Of a stretch of 64,000 nucleotides of DNA, positions 52,506 to 62,054 are shown one piece after another (position 1 is the stretch's first letter; each line of letters opens with the position of its first letter). The DNA comes from a virus. Under the pieces are notes generated by a model. The model saw only the letters and a program-made list of their open reading frames with translations. It was not told where the DNA came from and did no database searches. The stretch covers positions 62,001-126,000 of IMG/VR virus record IMGVR_UViG_3300042484_001840; one strand, 5' to 3'. The position numbers and the translations under genes are program-made.

Positions 52506-53614
52506 AGTTCCCCAAATAAAGATAACTGTTCTTGCTTTTCGGAATGAGCCTTTACTGCTTCGTTGACTCGCTTATCAATAAGCGTTAAGTATTCAGGGTT
52601 TAACTCTATGGCAACGCCTTTTCTGTCATTCAAAATTGCAACAGCAACAGTTGTTCCAGATCCACCAAAAGGATCAATTACAGTTCCGTCTGGCGGACAA
52701 CCAGCAAGAATGCAAGGTTCAATAAGGTCTGGTGGGAAAGCGGCAAAGTGTGCGCCCTTGTATGGTCGCGTTGCTACTGTCCACACTGATCTTTTATTCT
52801 TGAATTCTCCCGTAGCGCCTGACATGTTATTCATTGCTGTACCACGGCGTGAGTCTTTTCGTGCACCCCTATTATCGCCTGCATAAACTGCTGGCTCTTT
52901 GATTGCGTCAGCATCAAAGTAGTAGTGAGGATTCTTGGATAGTAAGAAAATATACTCGTGCGCTTTTGTGCACCTATCTTTTACAGACTCAGGCATTGGG
53001 TTCGGCTTGTGCCAAATAATGTCTTGGCGTAAATACCAACCATCAGCCTGCAATGCAAGTGCTACTCGCCAAGGAATTCCTACAAGGTCTTTTGGCTTTA
53101 GACCATCGGAAATTCTGTTAGTTATCGTTTCTCGTGGATTGCCAAATCCAGCCCTGCCTCCATTGCTGGCGCGCGAATTATTCCCTGCGTATGAATCACC
53201 AAGATTCAACCAAAGCGTTCCATCATCTTTAAGCACTCGTCGTAGTTCTCTAAATACCAAGACCATTTGCTCAACGAATTCATCGGGGGATTGCTCTAAG
53301 CCAATTTGTTGATCAATTCTAGTTGCTCCGCACAAATGGCAGTTGTCTGATGCTCCGCCCCTATTCGCCACCTCTGGTCGTAGTACTTGAGTCCCACGCT
53401 TTGGGTCGTTCCATTTGGTTGGCATGGAAATTGTATGTTCACAGTCGGGTTCGCCACCTTCCCACTCTGCTGTGCCATAGTCGCGAAGCCCCCAATAGGG
53501 TGGAGAAGTTACACAGCAATTAATGCTTTTTTCTGGCAACAGCGACAATACTTCTCGGCAGTCGCCATTATAAATGCGATATTTCTCGCCCTCTAATGCG
53601 GGTAAAATGTCCAA
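52502..53614 (-). CDS. DNA methyltransferase (beta-class, N4-C/N6-A)
   Basis: 370 residues with TTG 53614 preferred (GGAG 7 bp upstream; TTG 53626 possible). Motif IV TSPPYWGLRDYG comes first and motif I DPFGGSGTTVAVA last, the beta-class order. A CHLCG...Cys region between suggests a zinc-bearing recognition insert. No restriction partner of matching type is adjacent, so protection against host restriction or regulation is likely. Confidence 0.88.
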   Translation of the reverse strand: MDILPALEGEKYRIYNGDCREVLSLLPEKSINCCVTSPPYWGLRDYGTAEWEGGEPDCEHTISMPTKWNDPKRGTQVLRPEVANRGGASDNCHLCGATRIDQQIGLEQSPDEFVEQMVLVFRELRRVLKDDGTLWLNLGDSYAGNNSRASNGGRAGFGNPRETITNRISDGLKPKDLVGIPWRVALALQADGWYLRQDIIWHKPNPMPESVKDRCTKAHEYIFLLSKNPHYYFDADAIKEPAVYAGDNRGARKDSRRGTAMNNMSGATGEFKNKRSVWTVATRPYKGAHFAAFPPDLIEPCILAGCPPDGTVIDPFGGSGTTVAVAILNDRKGVAIELNPEYLTLIDKRVNEAVKAHSEKQEQLSLFGEL

Positions 53615-53629
53615 TTTGGTCTCCAATAG

Positions 53630-53707
53630 TTAAGATAAATGTGAAAATACATACAAAAGCAAATATGCTGACGCTACCAAGGCAGTAATTTCTTGCCAGT
53701 CTCGCAT
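53630..53707 (-). CDS. 25-aa single-TM micropeptide
   Basis: ATG 53707 to TAA 53630 with AAGGA 8 bp before. MRDWQEITALVASAYLLLYV begins a hydrophobic helix ending FSHLS. Fits between 53709 and the methyltransferase without overlap. Judged by RBS and fit only. Confidence 0.48.
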   Translation of the reverse strand: MRDWQEITALVASAYLLLYVFSHLS

Positions 53708-53708
53708 T

Positions 53709-54086
53709 TTAGAATCCTTGTGATTTTGCTTCATCAGTTAACGCCTTCCTATAGTCCTGCCACTCTGTAATTGGCGAGATATCAATTTCTGACATCAGAC
53801 TAGGGTCAGTGAATACTAGGCGGTCATAGAGCGCCTGAGATAGGTCTGCAAGCGATTGCGCATGGTCTGTCTCTGTTGAGTACAAAGAAAATCCACTCAC
53901 CGCCATTGCCATCAATACCAAGAGTGAACGGGATGCCGTAGAAATGACCTGAGCGTCTTCTTCAGACATGTTTTCATACTTGCCAATTTTGCCCAGTAGT
54001 GTAGATGTTGCTAGAATATAGTCAACCATGTCTTCATCTGGCGGACGGAATTCAGTATTAAATAAATTCTCTGGAGTATCAGGCAT
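53709..54086 (-). CDS. Hypothetical acidic protein (125 aa)
   Basis: Helical (DEDMVDYILATSTLLGKIGK, SRSLLVLMAMAVSGFSLYST) with acidic N-terminus. Abuts the next gene by one base. Not recognised. Confidence 0.62.
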   Translation of the reverse strand: MPDTPENLFNTEFRPPDEDMVDYILATSTLLGKIGKYENMSEEDAQVISTASRSLLVLMAMAVSGFSLYSTETDHAQSLADLSQALYDRLVFTDPSLMSEIDISPITEWQDYRKALTDEAKSQGF

Positions 54087-54304
54087 TACTTGCTCCTCGT
54101 TTGTAGGGTTGAATCTCTAAATGAACCTATTGCCCTCTGAACTAACGAATTAGAAGCCAAGTCTGGGTATATTTTTACACAATTAAAGAGTGCATCAACT
54201 AGTTCTTTATTAATACTAGCAAGATGATCTTGTTCGGTTAGTTTTTTTCTTTTTGCGTAAAACATTCGGCAACAGTAATCAGGGAAGATGCGCTTGTCAA
54301 GCAT
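54086..54304 (-). CDS. Hypothetical protein (72 aa)
   Basis: Basic N-terminus (LDKRIFPDYCCRMFYAKRKK) then helical (NKELVDALFNCVKIYPDLAS, VQRAIGSFRDSTLQTRSK). First gene of the leftward pair with 53709. Not recognised. Confidence 0.58.
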   Translation of the reverse strand: MLDKRIFPDYCCRMFYAKRKKLTEQDHLASINKELVDALFNCVKIYPDLASNSLVQRAIGSFRDSTLQTRSK

Positions 54305-54348
54305 TTGAATGACTGTAAAAATAAAATTGAAAAATATTCTTACAGAAG

Positions 54349-54377
54349 TTGCATAATTATTTGACTGTAGGTACTAT
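54349..54377 (+). promoter_or_regulatory. Promoter (54428 gene)
   Basis: TTGCAT (54349-54354), 17-bp spacer, TACTAT (54372-54377). Confidence 0.5.
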
Positions 54378-54427
54378 GTACTCGTGGTTAGAACCACAAC
54401 AACTACAAACATTTAGGAGAAACTATT

Positions 54428-54679
54428 ATGGCAACAGAGTTTGAAAAACTTGCGAGCAGTCCAACTGGGATGCGCCGTGGACGCATTAGTCGTCTTACGG
54501 CGGAACAGAAGGCTGAAAAACTTGTTGAGACAAAGGCAAAGAATCGTCTTCGCAACGAAGCGCGTCGCCGTGCTCACATCGTCTTACAGTATCGCTACCA
54601 GAGCGAATTTGAACAATTGATTGAATCAGAAATGAAGAATTTGATTGCTAACGATCCTCGTTACGCAACAATTTCCTGA
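54428..54679 (+). CDS. Basic helical protein (83 aa)
   Basis: RBS TTAGGAGAA. Arg/Lys-rich central helix (LTAEQKAEKLVETKAKNRLR, NEARRRAHIVLQYRYQSEFE). Probably DNA or RNA binding by charge. A clear terminator follows. Not recognised. Confidence 0.65.
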   Translation: MATEFEKLASSPTGMRRGRISRLTAEQKAEKLVETKAKNRLRNEARRRAHIVLQYRYQSEFEQLIESEMKNLIANDPRYATIS

Positions 54680-54700
54680 AAATAAAAAATATGTGGCGGG

Positions 54701-54725
54701 AGGCACCCTTCGGGGTGTCTTTTTG
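54701..54725 (+). terminator. Intrinsic terminator
   Basis: AGGCACCC-TTCG-GGGTGTCT stem with UUCG loop then TTTTT. Confidence 0.9.
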
Positions 54726-54773
54726 CTTTATAAGGTCTAACGGCAAAACCCCGTTGTGATGTACCATCTTTAG

Positions 54774-55079
54774 ATGAGTTATGAAGCCGACAAAAACACA
54801 GAATATGTTCTCGGCAACATAAAAGTCCTCAGGCAAAGTCATGAACCGTGCATTGTTTGTGGACACCCAACAGGAGACTGCTCAACTAGCACATCTCAGC
54901 CTCATCATATTTGGGGGATGACGGAAGTGCCGTCGCTACAAGATACAAACATGATGCTTGTAGAGCATGATGTTATTGAATGGAGACAAATAACGCCATT
55001 CACAAAAGCGAAAGTGATTATTGTTCGTGCTGGACAACAGATACCAGTCTCACGAGCAATAGAACTCGGAATCATCTAG
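54774..55079 (+). CDS. Zinc-binding phage protein (101 aa)
   Basis: EPCIVCGHPTGDCST gives CxxCGH...C, a zinc knuckle. C-terminal half VEHDVIEWRQITPFTKAKVI and VRAGQQIPVSRAIELG is compact beta/alpha. Seen as a small conserved type in actinophages; function unknown. 84 bp before ribonucleotide reductase. Confidence 0.64.
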   Translation: MSYEADKNTEYVLGNIKVLRQSHEPCIVCGHPTGDCSTSTSQPHHIWGMTEVPSLQDTNMMLVEHDVIEWRQITPFTKAKVIIVRAGQQIPVSRAIELGII

Positions 55080-55162
55080 TCTGTCCGTTAAACCAACGAG
55101 CAGACGAAAGATTTTTTGACTCTGCTTTATAACATCAACCAAAAACATAGAAAGAAAAAAAA

Positions 55163-57091
55163 GTGGCTCACATTAGCGACCAATTTGTATCAAAGTACGC
55201 AGCACAGCAAGCACCTTGGGGATTCGGTGGACTTGGAGAAATTGTTTATCTCCGAACCTACAGTCGTCGTATTGAAGAAATTGATCGTAATGAAATGTGG
55301 CATGAAACAATTCAGCGCGTCATCAATGGTGCCATTGAAATTGGAGTTCCATATACGCAAGAAGAAGCAGAAGTTTTATTTGACCACATGTTCAATCTTC
55401 GTTGCTCATTTTCTGGTCGCGCATTGTGGCAACTAGGAACGCCATTAGTCAAGCAATTCAACGCCGCTTCGCTTAACAATTGTTACTTTGTAAACATTGA
55501 ATCTGTTAACGATTTTGAATTTCTTTTTGATCACTTGATGCTTGGCGGTGGAGTTGGTTTCTCTGTTGAACGAGCAAAAATTCACGAATTGCCAAAAGTT
55601 AAAAGCAATGTGAAGATTTCGCATGAGCGAACAAACGATGCCGACATCATTGTTCCAGACTCGCGTCAAGGATGGAGCAGACTTCTTCATTCCGTATTGA
55701 AGTCATACTTTGAAACAGGAAAATCTTTTACTTATTCAACAATTCTTGTTCGTGAATTTGGCGCTCCACTAAAGAAGTTTGGTGGCACAGCATCAGGACC
55801 GGGCGCTCTTATTGATGGCGTTACCGACATCTGTAAGGTCATGGAAAATCGCGCTGGCAAGAAGTTGCGTTCAGTTGATGTGTTGGATATTTGTAACATC
55901 ATTGGTCGTATTGTTGTTTCAGGTTCATCGCGCCGTTCAGCGCAAATTGCAATCGGAGACCCCGACGATGTTTTGTTCCTTCGTGCAAAGAACTGGTCAT
56001 CAGGAACTGTTCCAGCATGGCGAGCAAATAGCAACAACAGTATTTATGCCGATGCGTGGGACGAAATTCTTCCCGAAGTATGGAAAGGCTATGACGGTTC
56101 TGGTGAGCCGTATGGTCTCGTAAATCGCAAGTTGGCTCGTACCGTTGGTCGTTTGGGCGAGAAGCACGCAGACCCATCAATTGAGGGATACAACCCTTGT
56201 GCAGAAATCGCACTTGGCGATGGTGAGTCGTGCAACCTTGCAACACTTTTCTTGCCCAATGTTGAATCACTTGAGCAGATGAAAGAAATCTCTCGCTTGC
56301 TTTACATGTGCCAAAAGCAAATTACTCGTCTTGAGTACCCATACGAAAAGACCAATAAGATTGTTGCAAAGAATGCTCGCCTAGGTCAGTCAATCACTGG
56401 AATTCTTCAGTGTGATGAAGAGCACCTTTCATGGTTGTCGCCAACATACGACTATCTGCGTTCAGTAGATAAAGAGTACTCAAAAGAGCACGGCTTCCCC
56501 GAGAGTATTCGCTTAACGACTGTTCAGCCATCAGGAACATTGGCACTCTTGCCTGGTAATACGCCTGGTATTCACCCCGCTTATGCCCGTTACTACATTC
56601 GCCGTGTTCGTTTCGGTGCATCAGATCCACTAGTTGATGCCTGTCGTCGCCGTGGATATGCCGTGAAGTGGGATGTCGGTCTTGATGGACGCGAAGACCA
56701 CACTCGTTATGTGGTTGAGTTCCCAGCAGAGTCGCCAGAGAACGCTGTCCTCGCTAAGGACATGACTGCCGTTGAGCAGTTGGAATGGGTAAAGAAGATG
56801 CAGACCGAATGGGCGGACAACGCCGTATCAGTAACGGTCTATTACCGCAAGGAAGAACTTCCGTCCATTAAAGAATGGCTTGCATCTAACTACACGAATT
56901 CAGTGAAGTCAGTTTCATTCCTTCTCCACAGTGACCACAACTTCCCACTTCCCCCTTATGAGGAAATCACCAAGGATGTTTACGACAAGATGCTTTCAAA
57001 GGTTGATTATTCATTACCCTTGGTTTTGATCGCTTCGGGAACCGAGTTGGACGATACTGACTGCGCTACTGGCGCTTGTCCAATCCGCTGA
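55163..57091 (+). CDS. B12-dependent ribonucleotide reductase (monomeric class II)
   Basis: 642 residues from GTG 55163 (AGAAAG upstream). NNCYFVNIES (first active-site Cys), NPCAEIALGDGESCNLAT (the NxCxE radical/proton site), PSGTLALLPGNTPGIHPAY and a C-terminal CATGACPIR redox pair identify an adenosylcobalamin-dependent class II enzyme of NrdJ/RTPR type. It reduces ribonucleotides for DNA synthesis without a small subunit or oxygen. Its end overlaps the next gene on the other strand. Confidence 0.93.
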   Translation: MAHISDQFVSKYAAQQAPWGFGGLGEIVYLRTYSRRIEEIDRNEMWHETIQRVINGAIEIGVPYTQEEAEVLFDHMFNLRCSFSGRALWQLGTPLVKQFNAASLNNCYFVNIESVNDFEFLFDHLMLGGGVGFSVERAKIHELPKVKSNVKISHERTNDADIIVPDSRQGWSRLLHSVLKSYFETGKSFTYSTILVREFGAPLKKFGGTASGPGALIDGVTDICKVMENRAGKKLRSVDVLDICNIIGRIVVSGSSRRSAQIAIGDPDDVLFLRAKNWSSGTVPAWRANSNNSIYADAWDEILPEVWKGYDGSGEPYGLVNRKLARTVGRLGEKHADPSIEGYNPCAEIALGDGESCNLATLFLPNVESLEQMKEISRLLYMCQKQITRLEYPYEKTNKIVAKNARLGQSITGILQCDEEHLSWLSPTYDYLRSVDKEYSKEHGFPESIRLTTVQPSGTLALLPGNTPGIHPAYARYYIRRVRFGASDPLVDACRRRGYAVKWDVGLDGREDHTRYVVEFPAESPENAVLAKDMTAVEQLEWVKKMQTEWADNAVSVTVYYRKEELPSIKEWLASNYTNSVKSVSFLLHSDHNFPLPPYEEITKDVYDKMLSKVDYSLPLVLIASGTELDDTDCATGACPIR

Positions 57092-57800
57092 TAACAGTTT
57101 CAATAAATGTGTTGACCACTTGCTCAATTGCTTGTTCTAGCGGTTGAAGCAAGTGGGATACACCTTTTATTTGCGTAACTGGCTTTCCCCAGACATGATT
57201 GTCTGCCGTAATAAGAGAAACTTCTAGTTCTTTGGGGAATTCTTCGGTATCTAAAACAAATGCCGTTGAGTTTGAGTAGCAGATACCAAAAAGGACAGTT
57301 CTTTGCGACATTAGTTTCTTAAATTTGTCATCTCTAATATCGCATTTGTTGTGCGTTTTCCAGTGCGTTTTCAGATCAGTAACTAATTCAAGATTTCTTA
57401 TAAATTTATTAAATCCAAATGTAAAGTCTGCACTTGAACTAACACTTGCACCTTTTAGAAAAACACGATTTTTATCTGCTCCATGCGTTCTTAGTGGAAG
57501 CCCTGCGTCCTTGAATTGTATGGCTATTGCATCCTCGCAGAGCCAACCAAGAGCAATGTCCGTTGCGTACTCCACTGGCGTACGAGTATCCCTATTATGA
57601 GAAAGACTTTGCGATCCAAGTATTGAATCTATATAAGCCTGTGTTTTTTCGCTAACTTGGCTATTGACAAGTTCATAAAATACTTCAGACTTGATAATGT
57701 CGCTATTTGGAAATGTTTCATTTTCGTATTCAGATAATAATGAAGACATATCTATTTGAGAACGCTCAAGAAATTGTGTAAAAATTTTAGTACTGTTCAT
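57066..57800 (-). CDS. PD-(D/E)XK-like nuclease candidate
   Basis: 244 residues. SVSSSADFTFGF, then RNLELVTDLKTHW supplies D...(E)..DxK, the core of the PD-(D/E)XK fold, and HNKCDIRDDKFKKL follows. N-terminal helices and a C-terminal Leu-rich helix. Tail-to-tail 26-bp overlap with ribonucleotide reductase. Could degrade host DNA or repair phage DNA; activity inferred. Confidence 0.55.
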   Translation of the reverse strand: MNSTKIFTQFLERSQIDMSSLLSEYENETFPNSDIIKSEVFYELVNSQVSEKTQAYIDSILGSQSLSHNRDTRTPVEYATDIALGWLCEDAIAIQFKDAGLPLRTHGADKNRVFLKGASVSSSADFTFGFNKFIRNLELVTDLKTHWKTHNKCDIRDDKFKKLMSQRTVLFGICYSNSTAFVLDTEEFPKELEVSLITADNHVWGKPVTQIKGVSHLLQPLEQAIEQVVNTFIETVISGLDKRQ

Positions 57801-57819
57801 TTTCTACTCTCGTTCGCCC

Positions 57820-58506
57820 TTAAATCCAGTCATCCTTAAGATACCCAATAGCAATAGGAGTATCCTCGGTCATATCAAGGATTGTTCGCCCAACGGTCAA
57901 GGTTAGCACATGTCTTAGTTGCCCAATCCAGTGTTCGGCAAAATATCTATTTATATATCCAAGTGGAGAGTTTAGTCGGACCGCATCACATCGTGCCCAC
58001 CAATATGTTCCACCATAAAACATATTTTCATCTGGCGTTCCTCTGGCTACCTCTAGCCAATGACATCCTGCAAGGTACATACCATTAACTAGTGCCTGCC
58101 TCGGTATTTCCCAATTTACAAAGTTGTGGTATTCCATACTTCGTCGCCACGATGTATTAATTTCTGACGGATGAGCGGAACCTTTTGAATGGGAGTAAAT
58201 TACTATCCCATCGTTTTCTTTACTAAATTTATGTAAATGCTCTAGCGTCACTTGTTCCCAGCCAGATTCTTGCTCCGCTATGACGGTATAGGTTAAATTT
58301 TGGTCATTTAAAAATTGTTTTACTGCTTGAGTATTTTCTACTGAACCAACAAGCCCAATATTTATTGATGACAATTGTTGGTCAAATGAATTCCTTCTTA
58401 GTGCTGTGATATGCTCGGATACAGGTTCATGCCAACTCCCATCGGCATAAATATGGTAAAAATGATGTAACTCCAACTTGTGAGGTCCTTTTGTCAATTG
58501 AAACAT
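57820..58506 (-). CDS. Glycosyltransferase-like protein (HSKG...WWAR type)
   Basis: 228 residues. VIYSHSKGSAHPSEINTSWR, then FYGGTYWWARCDAVRLN and RYFAEHWIG follow the pattern of a family of sugar-transferase-like proteins (YSHSKG...WR...G.FWWA...E.WI) in phages and giant viruses. Divergent and overlapping at the start with 58491. Start ATG 58506; longer frame to 58530 lacks an RBS. Confidence 0.62.
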   Translation of the reverse strand: MFQLTKGPHKLELHHFYHIYADGSWHEPVSEHITALRRNSFDQQLSSINIGLVGSVENTQAVKQFLNDQNLTYTVIAEQESGWEQVTLEHLHKFSKENDGIVIYSHSKGSAHPSEINTSWRRSMEYHNFVNWEIPRQALVNGMYLAGCHWLEVARGTPDENMFYGGTYWWARCDAVRLNSPLGYINRYFAEHWIGQLRHVLTLTVGRTILDMTEDTPIAIGYLKDDWI

Positions 58507-59225
58507 ACATAACAGTTCACGATTCAACAATAGTTGCTGAATGCGAGAATTCGGGGAGGTTCAATTCGGTTAGCCATACATATTTATTTGTTGGACCGAG
58601 GACTGTTGATGTTGCGGATGATATTAAAATAATTGTTTGTAAAGACATACAGCCAAACTATGAACACCTACCGCATTTTTATGATTTCACTGGATGGTTT
58701 GTCCTTGGAAAATACGAATTATTTTCAACAGACAACGCCATATTTTTACAGTATGACCACCTCATTAACTCCGAAAACTTAGAGTCTCAGACTGAATCAG
58801 CATTGGCTGATAATCACATGATTGGGTATGCGCCAGCAGGACCAGAGTTATGGACATTGCAATTGCCAAACTTCTACGAACGACAATTAGATGGCATTAG
58901 GGCGTGTGGCAACGACTGGGAAAAACTGCTGACTGAAGTTCCCTTTACAATTTGGCCAACGACTCAAGGTACGGCTTGGCGAACAAATGAATTTTGCCAG
59001 TTTATGAAGTGGTTTGAACCAGCCTTTGAATCCTTTAAAGACCACACATTTGCTGGACATCTTGCTGAACGAATGATTCAGCCATTTTTGATGGCAAACG
59101 GCATGACTGCTGGTTATTTACCAGGCTTAATTTCTCATGAATCACTTGACTGCCATGGAACTAAGGATTTAATTTTGGGGAATATTGATTCCTACAATAA
59201 AAAAACATCAACCTTCGGATTATAG
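58491..59225 (+). CDS. Glycan-related protein partner (244 aa)
   Basis: TTG 58491 with GAGG 5 bp before. TIWPTTQGTAWRTNEFCQFM, then GHLAERMIQPFLMANGMTAG and LISHESLDCHGTK resemble the companion proteins (TsN.W....E R...HDSHGT) of the above glycosyltransferase type. The only rightward gene of the module, so it has its own promoter. Function inferred. Confidence 0.55.
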   Translation: MSIETYITVHDSTIVAECENSGRFNSVSHTYLFVGPRTVDVADDIKIIVCKDIQPNYEHLPHFYDFTGWFVLGKYELFSTDNAIFLQYDHLINSENLESQTESALADNHMIGYAPAGPELWTLQLPNFYERQLDGIRACGNDWEKLLTEVPFTIWPTTQGTAWRTNEFCQFMKWFEPAFESFKDHTFAGHLAERMIQPFLMANGMTAGYLPGLISHESLDCHGTKDLILGNIDSYNKKTSTFGL

Positions 59226-59831
59226 AATTTTTTTATTGACATACCAGTCTTCGTAGGGCTTCATGTAATACAGGGGATTCGTGTCAAGACATGGCGCATC
59301 TTCAACAACTCGCTCAAATCCATTATTTGACATAATTTGGAATATTAAGTTTTTATTTACTGGACCATCCATGTATAGATTATGCTCAATTGTTGCTGAG
59401 TTAATTTGATATTTAGAAAAATCAAAAGACAGCAATACATCTGGTTCCATGCCCTCAATGTCCATTGACATGTAATCAATCTCATATGGGGCGTTTGCCA
59501 ACTCAAGAATTGTCTCAAGTTTTGAACAAGGAACTAATGGGGCATTTTTATCTGATGTTGATGAAAATCCAGAAAAGTTTATTTCTCCTTCAAATGAAGC
59601 AGCGGCTACATTTAAATTTTTACAGTTAGGGCGATTAACAATAAGCGACTGAAATACCTCTGGGCTTGCTTCAACGCATACCCCAGTCCATCCTTGTTCT
59701 TCCAATGCCCATGTATTGCTCGTATTGATGCCATCGTATGCGCCAATATCCACAAAAAATTTAGGAGATTGCTTGTACTGCATTATTTCTAAAACCCACT
59801 TATCCTGACCTGCTTGGGAATAGAAGTTCAT
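59220..59831 (-). CDS. FkbM-family methyltransferase
   Basis: 203 residues. FVDIGAYDGINTSNTWALEE (motif I), GVCVEASPEVFQSLIVNRPN and SMDIEGMEPDVLLSFD are the FkbM SAM-methyltransferase pattern. O-methylates sugars or other groups in glycan assembly. ATG overlaps the upstream stop (ATGA). Confidence 0.85.
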   Translation of the reverse strand: MNFYSQAGQDKWVLEIMQYKQSPKFFVDIGAYDGINTSNTWALEEQGWTGVCVEASPEVFQSLIVNRPNCKNLNVAAASFEGEINFSGFSSTSDKNAPLVPCSKLETILELANAPYEIDYMSMDIEGMEPDVLLSFDFSKYQINSATIEHNLYMDGPVNKNLIFQIMSNNGFERVVEDAPCLDTNPLYYMKPYEDWYVNKKIL

Positions 59832-60778
59832 AAAATCTCCTTAATCATTTTTTCAATATCATTAATAAATAAGTTTGCATATTTATTCTTCAAGTCAATA
59901 GCATTATTGCTAAATGTATCGTAACTATTAACAATATCTGCAAAGTTTACATTTGGATATCTTGGGACACTTTCATCAATGTGCCTAAAAAGTGCACAGT
60001 CGCTCAATAACATTGGTTTTCCAGATGCAATCAAATAGTCAGCAGAAGAAGATATCCCAGCATTGCTTGGTGGGAGTTCATAAAATAGTGCATTGATATC
60101 ATTTGAGGCAAGCATTTCAACAATTTCTTCTTCACTTACATAATCACTAGTGTGGTTAAAGCGAATATTGGGTTTTGTAATTTCCCTAAGGATTGATTGA
60201 ATAATCTCATCTGTATAATCCCCAGTAAAAGTACCAACTGTCATGTGTAGGTTAAAAACGGCATTATCAAAATGTTTGTTTATTTCTCGCATAATGATAT
60301 GAAAATTCTTATGGGGTAAACCAAAGCCAAAACTGCCTATTCGTATTTCGCCATCACTTAGTTGGGTGTCTACGCTTTTACCCGCGTGAATTGTTCTACC
60401 AACTGGGAATATACGATTATCCGATGTTTTTAGTGTTGGATCATTGCATATCATGTAGTCAAACAAGCCAGAATAACCATTCATTATTGCGGTGATGCTT
60501 GTTGGATCAAATAGGTGCTGTACTACGACTCTCTTGGCGGGGAAACCAGATATTGAGTCTTTTGATACCCATGGCATAACAAGTTGCATATAATTAAAGA
60601 AAACAATAGACGGCTGATGTATTGCGTAGATAGAGGCGTACTCGTCTGCTGAATTACACTCAGCGTAAACAGCATCCAAGAGTGAACTCTTCGCTAACTG
60701 ATTAAACTGCCGTTTTCCAAAGTCATAAACACCACAGCGAGAACCGAGACCGTGGTTTATATAAAGGACTTTTATCAT
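59828..60778 (-). CDS. GT-B fold glycosyltransferase
   Basis: 316 residues. KVLYINHGLGSRCGVYDFGK (Rossmann-like start), then IGSFGFGLPHKNFHIIM and ALFYELPPSNAGISSSADYL, a GT4-type donor-site pattern with DYLIASGKPMLLSD. Attaches sugars to a protein or wall target. Coupled on both sides, in a four-gene glycan operon. Confidence 0.78.
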   Translation of the reverse strand: MIKVLYINHGLGSRCGVYDFGKRQFNQLAKSSLLDAVYAECNSADEYASIYAIHQPSIVFFNYMQLVMPWVSKDSISGFPAKRVVVQHLFDPTSITAIMNGYSGLFDYMICNDPTLKTSDNRIFPVGRTIHAGKSVDTQLSDGEIRIGSFGFGLPHKNFHIIMREINKHFDNAVFNLHMTVGTFTGDYTDEIIQSILREITKPNIRFNHTSDYVSEEEIVEMLASNDINALFYELPPSNAGISSSADYLIASGKPMLLSDCALFRHIDESVPRYPNVNFADIVNSYDTFSNNAIDLKNKYANLFINDIEKMIKEIL

Positions 60779-62001
60779 GAACCAACTATATCAAACACTG
60801 GACAAGGGAAAACAAACTTTCCGCCACCATCAAGGTATGACTTTTCGCGGGTAATGAATTCAGCGCGGAAGTGCCAAGGGAGTACAAGGAGATAGTCTGG
60901 TTTTGCTTCTCGCATTTCATCTTCTGATTTGATCGGGATATTTGTGCCGATAGTGCGGAGACCAAACTTATACGGAGAGCGTTCTGCAATTGCGTCTACC
61001 ATTGTTTCGTCAATGCCAAAGTATTGCAACAATGTATTGCCCTTAGTTGAGGCACCGTAACCCCAAACAGTCTTACCTTCTTCTTTTGCCTTCTTAAGAA
61101 AAGCCAAAGTTTGCGCTTTAAGGTTTTCAATCTTTACAAAGAAATCATTCCATACTTCTGGAGTATTAACTTTTGTTTCGCGCTCATGAGCAAGAATAGA
61201 ATCAACTCTAAATTTACATACATCACGATGAGGCTGTGTGCCAAATTTTGTCTTATCAGCAACATCTTTCATCGCGTAAATTCGGAAACTTCCGCCGTTT
61301 ACATCATTGAGTTGACAGTCCATAATTTTAAAACCGCATGATTCAAATAGTGTTTTGATTGATTCAAGGCTGTAATAATAAACATGTTCGTGGCAAATAT
61401 TATCAAATGCGACTTGAGCCAACATTAATGGCGTATAACTCATCTGAAGAATAAAAATTCCATCATCGTCCAAGACTGAATATGCATCATTCAAGAATGG
61501 ACGCGGATTGTCTAAATCATAGAACATAGCAATACATGTAATAATGTCCGCTTTTGGAGCATTTGAAGGGTATGACTTGGCAGAAAAATAATCACGGATA
61601 ACTACATCGCCGTGCTTTTTTGCTTCTTCCGTAAAAGACTCATCAGCAGGGTCAATGCCGATTTTGTAGATATTCTGTGGGATTTTTTCAAGAAGTGTTC
61701 CGTCATTACAGGCAATATCAAGCCATGTTGAAATATTCTTTTGCCCCTTAACTTGAAGTGCAGAAGCAACAATTCCAGCAAGTTCATCTTTCATAGTTTG
61801 GTTAGTGCCAGACCGATACCAATAACGACCATACATAAATGAAGGATCAGCAGTTTGCTTAAGGCGGGCACAGTTGAGTTCTGAGTCCCACTCCAACTGA
61901 AGATCAACTGGCTCGCATCGCGGTTCTTCACCATTGGCAAGAAAGTCAGACAGAAATAGATTTCCAAGATTGAACAAATCCACAATAAACTCCAAAGTCA
62001 A
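60775..62001 (-). CDS. Sugar C-methyltransferase (TylC3/NovU-like)
   Basis: 408 residues. YGRYWYRSGTNQTM, LDIACNDGTLLEKIP (SAM motif) and CHEHVYYYSLESIKTLFESC match NDP-hexose C-methyltransferases. GYGASTKGNTLLQYFGI is the C-terminal Methyltransf_14 domain. The usual N-terminal zinc region is shortened, beginning at MTLEFIVDLFNLG without the first CxxC. Makes branched methyl sugars. Confidence 0.85.
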   Translation of the reverse strand: MTLEFIVDLFNLGNLFLSDFLANGEEPRCEPVDLQLEWDSELNCARLKQTADPSFMYGRYWYRSGTNQTMKDELAGIVASALQVKGQKNISTWLDIACNDGTLLEKIPQNIYKIGIDPADESFTEEAKKHGDVVIRDYFSAKSYPSNAPKADIITCIAMFYDLDNPRPFLNDAYSVLDDDGIFILQMSYTPLMLAQVAFDNICHEHVYYYSLESIKTLFESCGFKIMDCQLNDVNGGSFRIYAMKDVADKTKFGTQPHRDVCKFRVDSILAHERETKVNTPEVWNDFFVKIENLKAQTLAFLKKAKEEGKTVWGYGASTKGNTLLQYFGIDETMVDAIAERSPYKFGLRTIGTNIPIKSEDEMREAKPDYLLVLPWHFRAEFITREKSYLDGGGKFVFPCPVFDIVGS

Positions 62002-62054
62002 AACATTGTTTATTTTTGTTTATTATAGATCAATATTTTTTTACAAGGTATAAG

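Noticed and set aside
52502-53614. Complete restriction-modification system
   Set aside because: The methyltransferase is clear but no cognate endonuclease lies next to it; the PD-(D/E)XK-like gene is 3.5 kb away and separated by unrelated genes.
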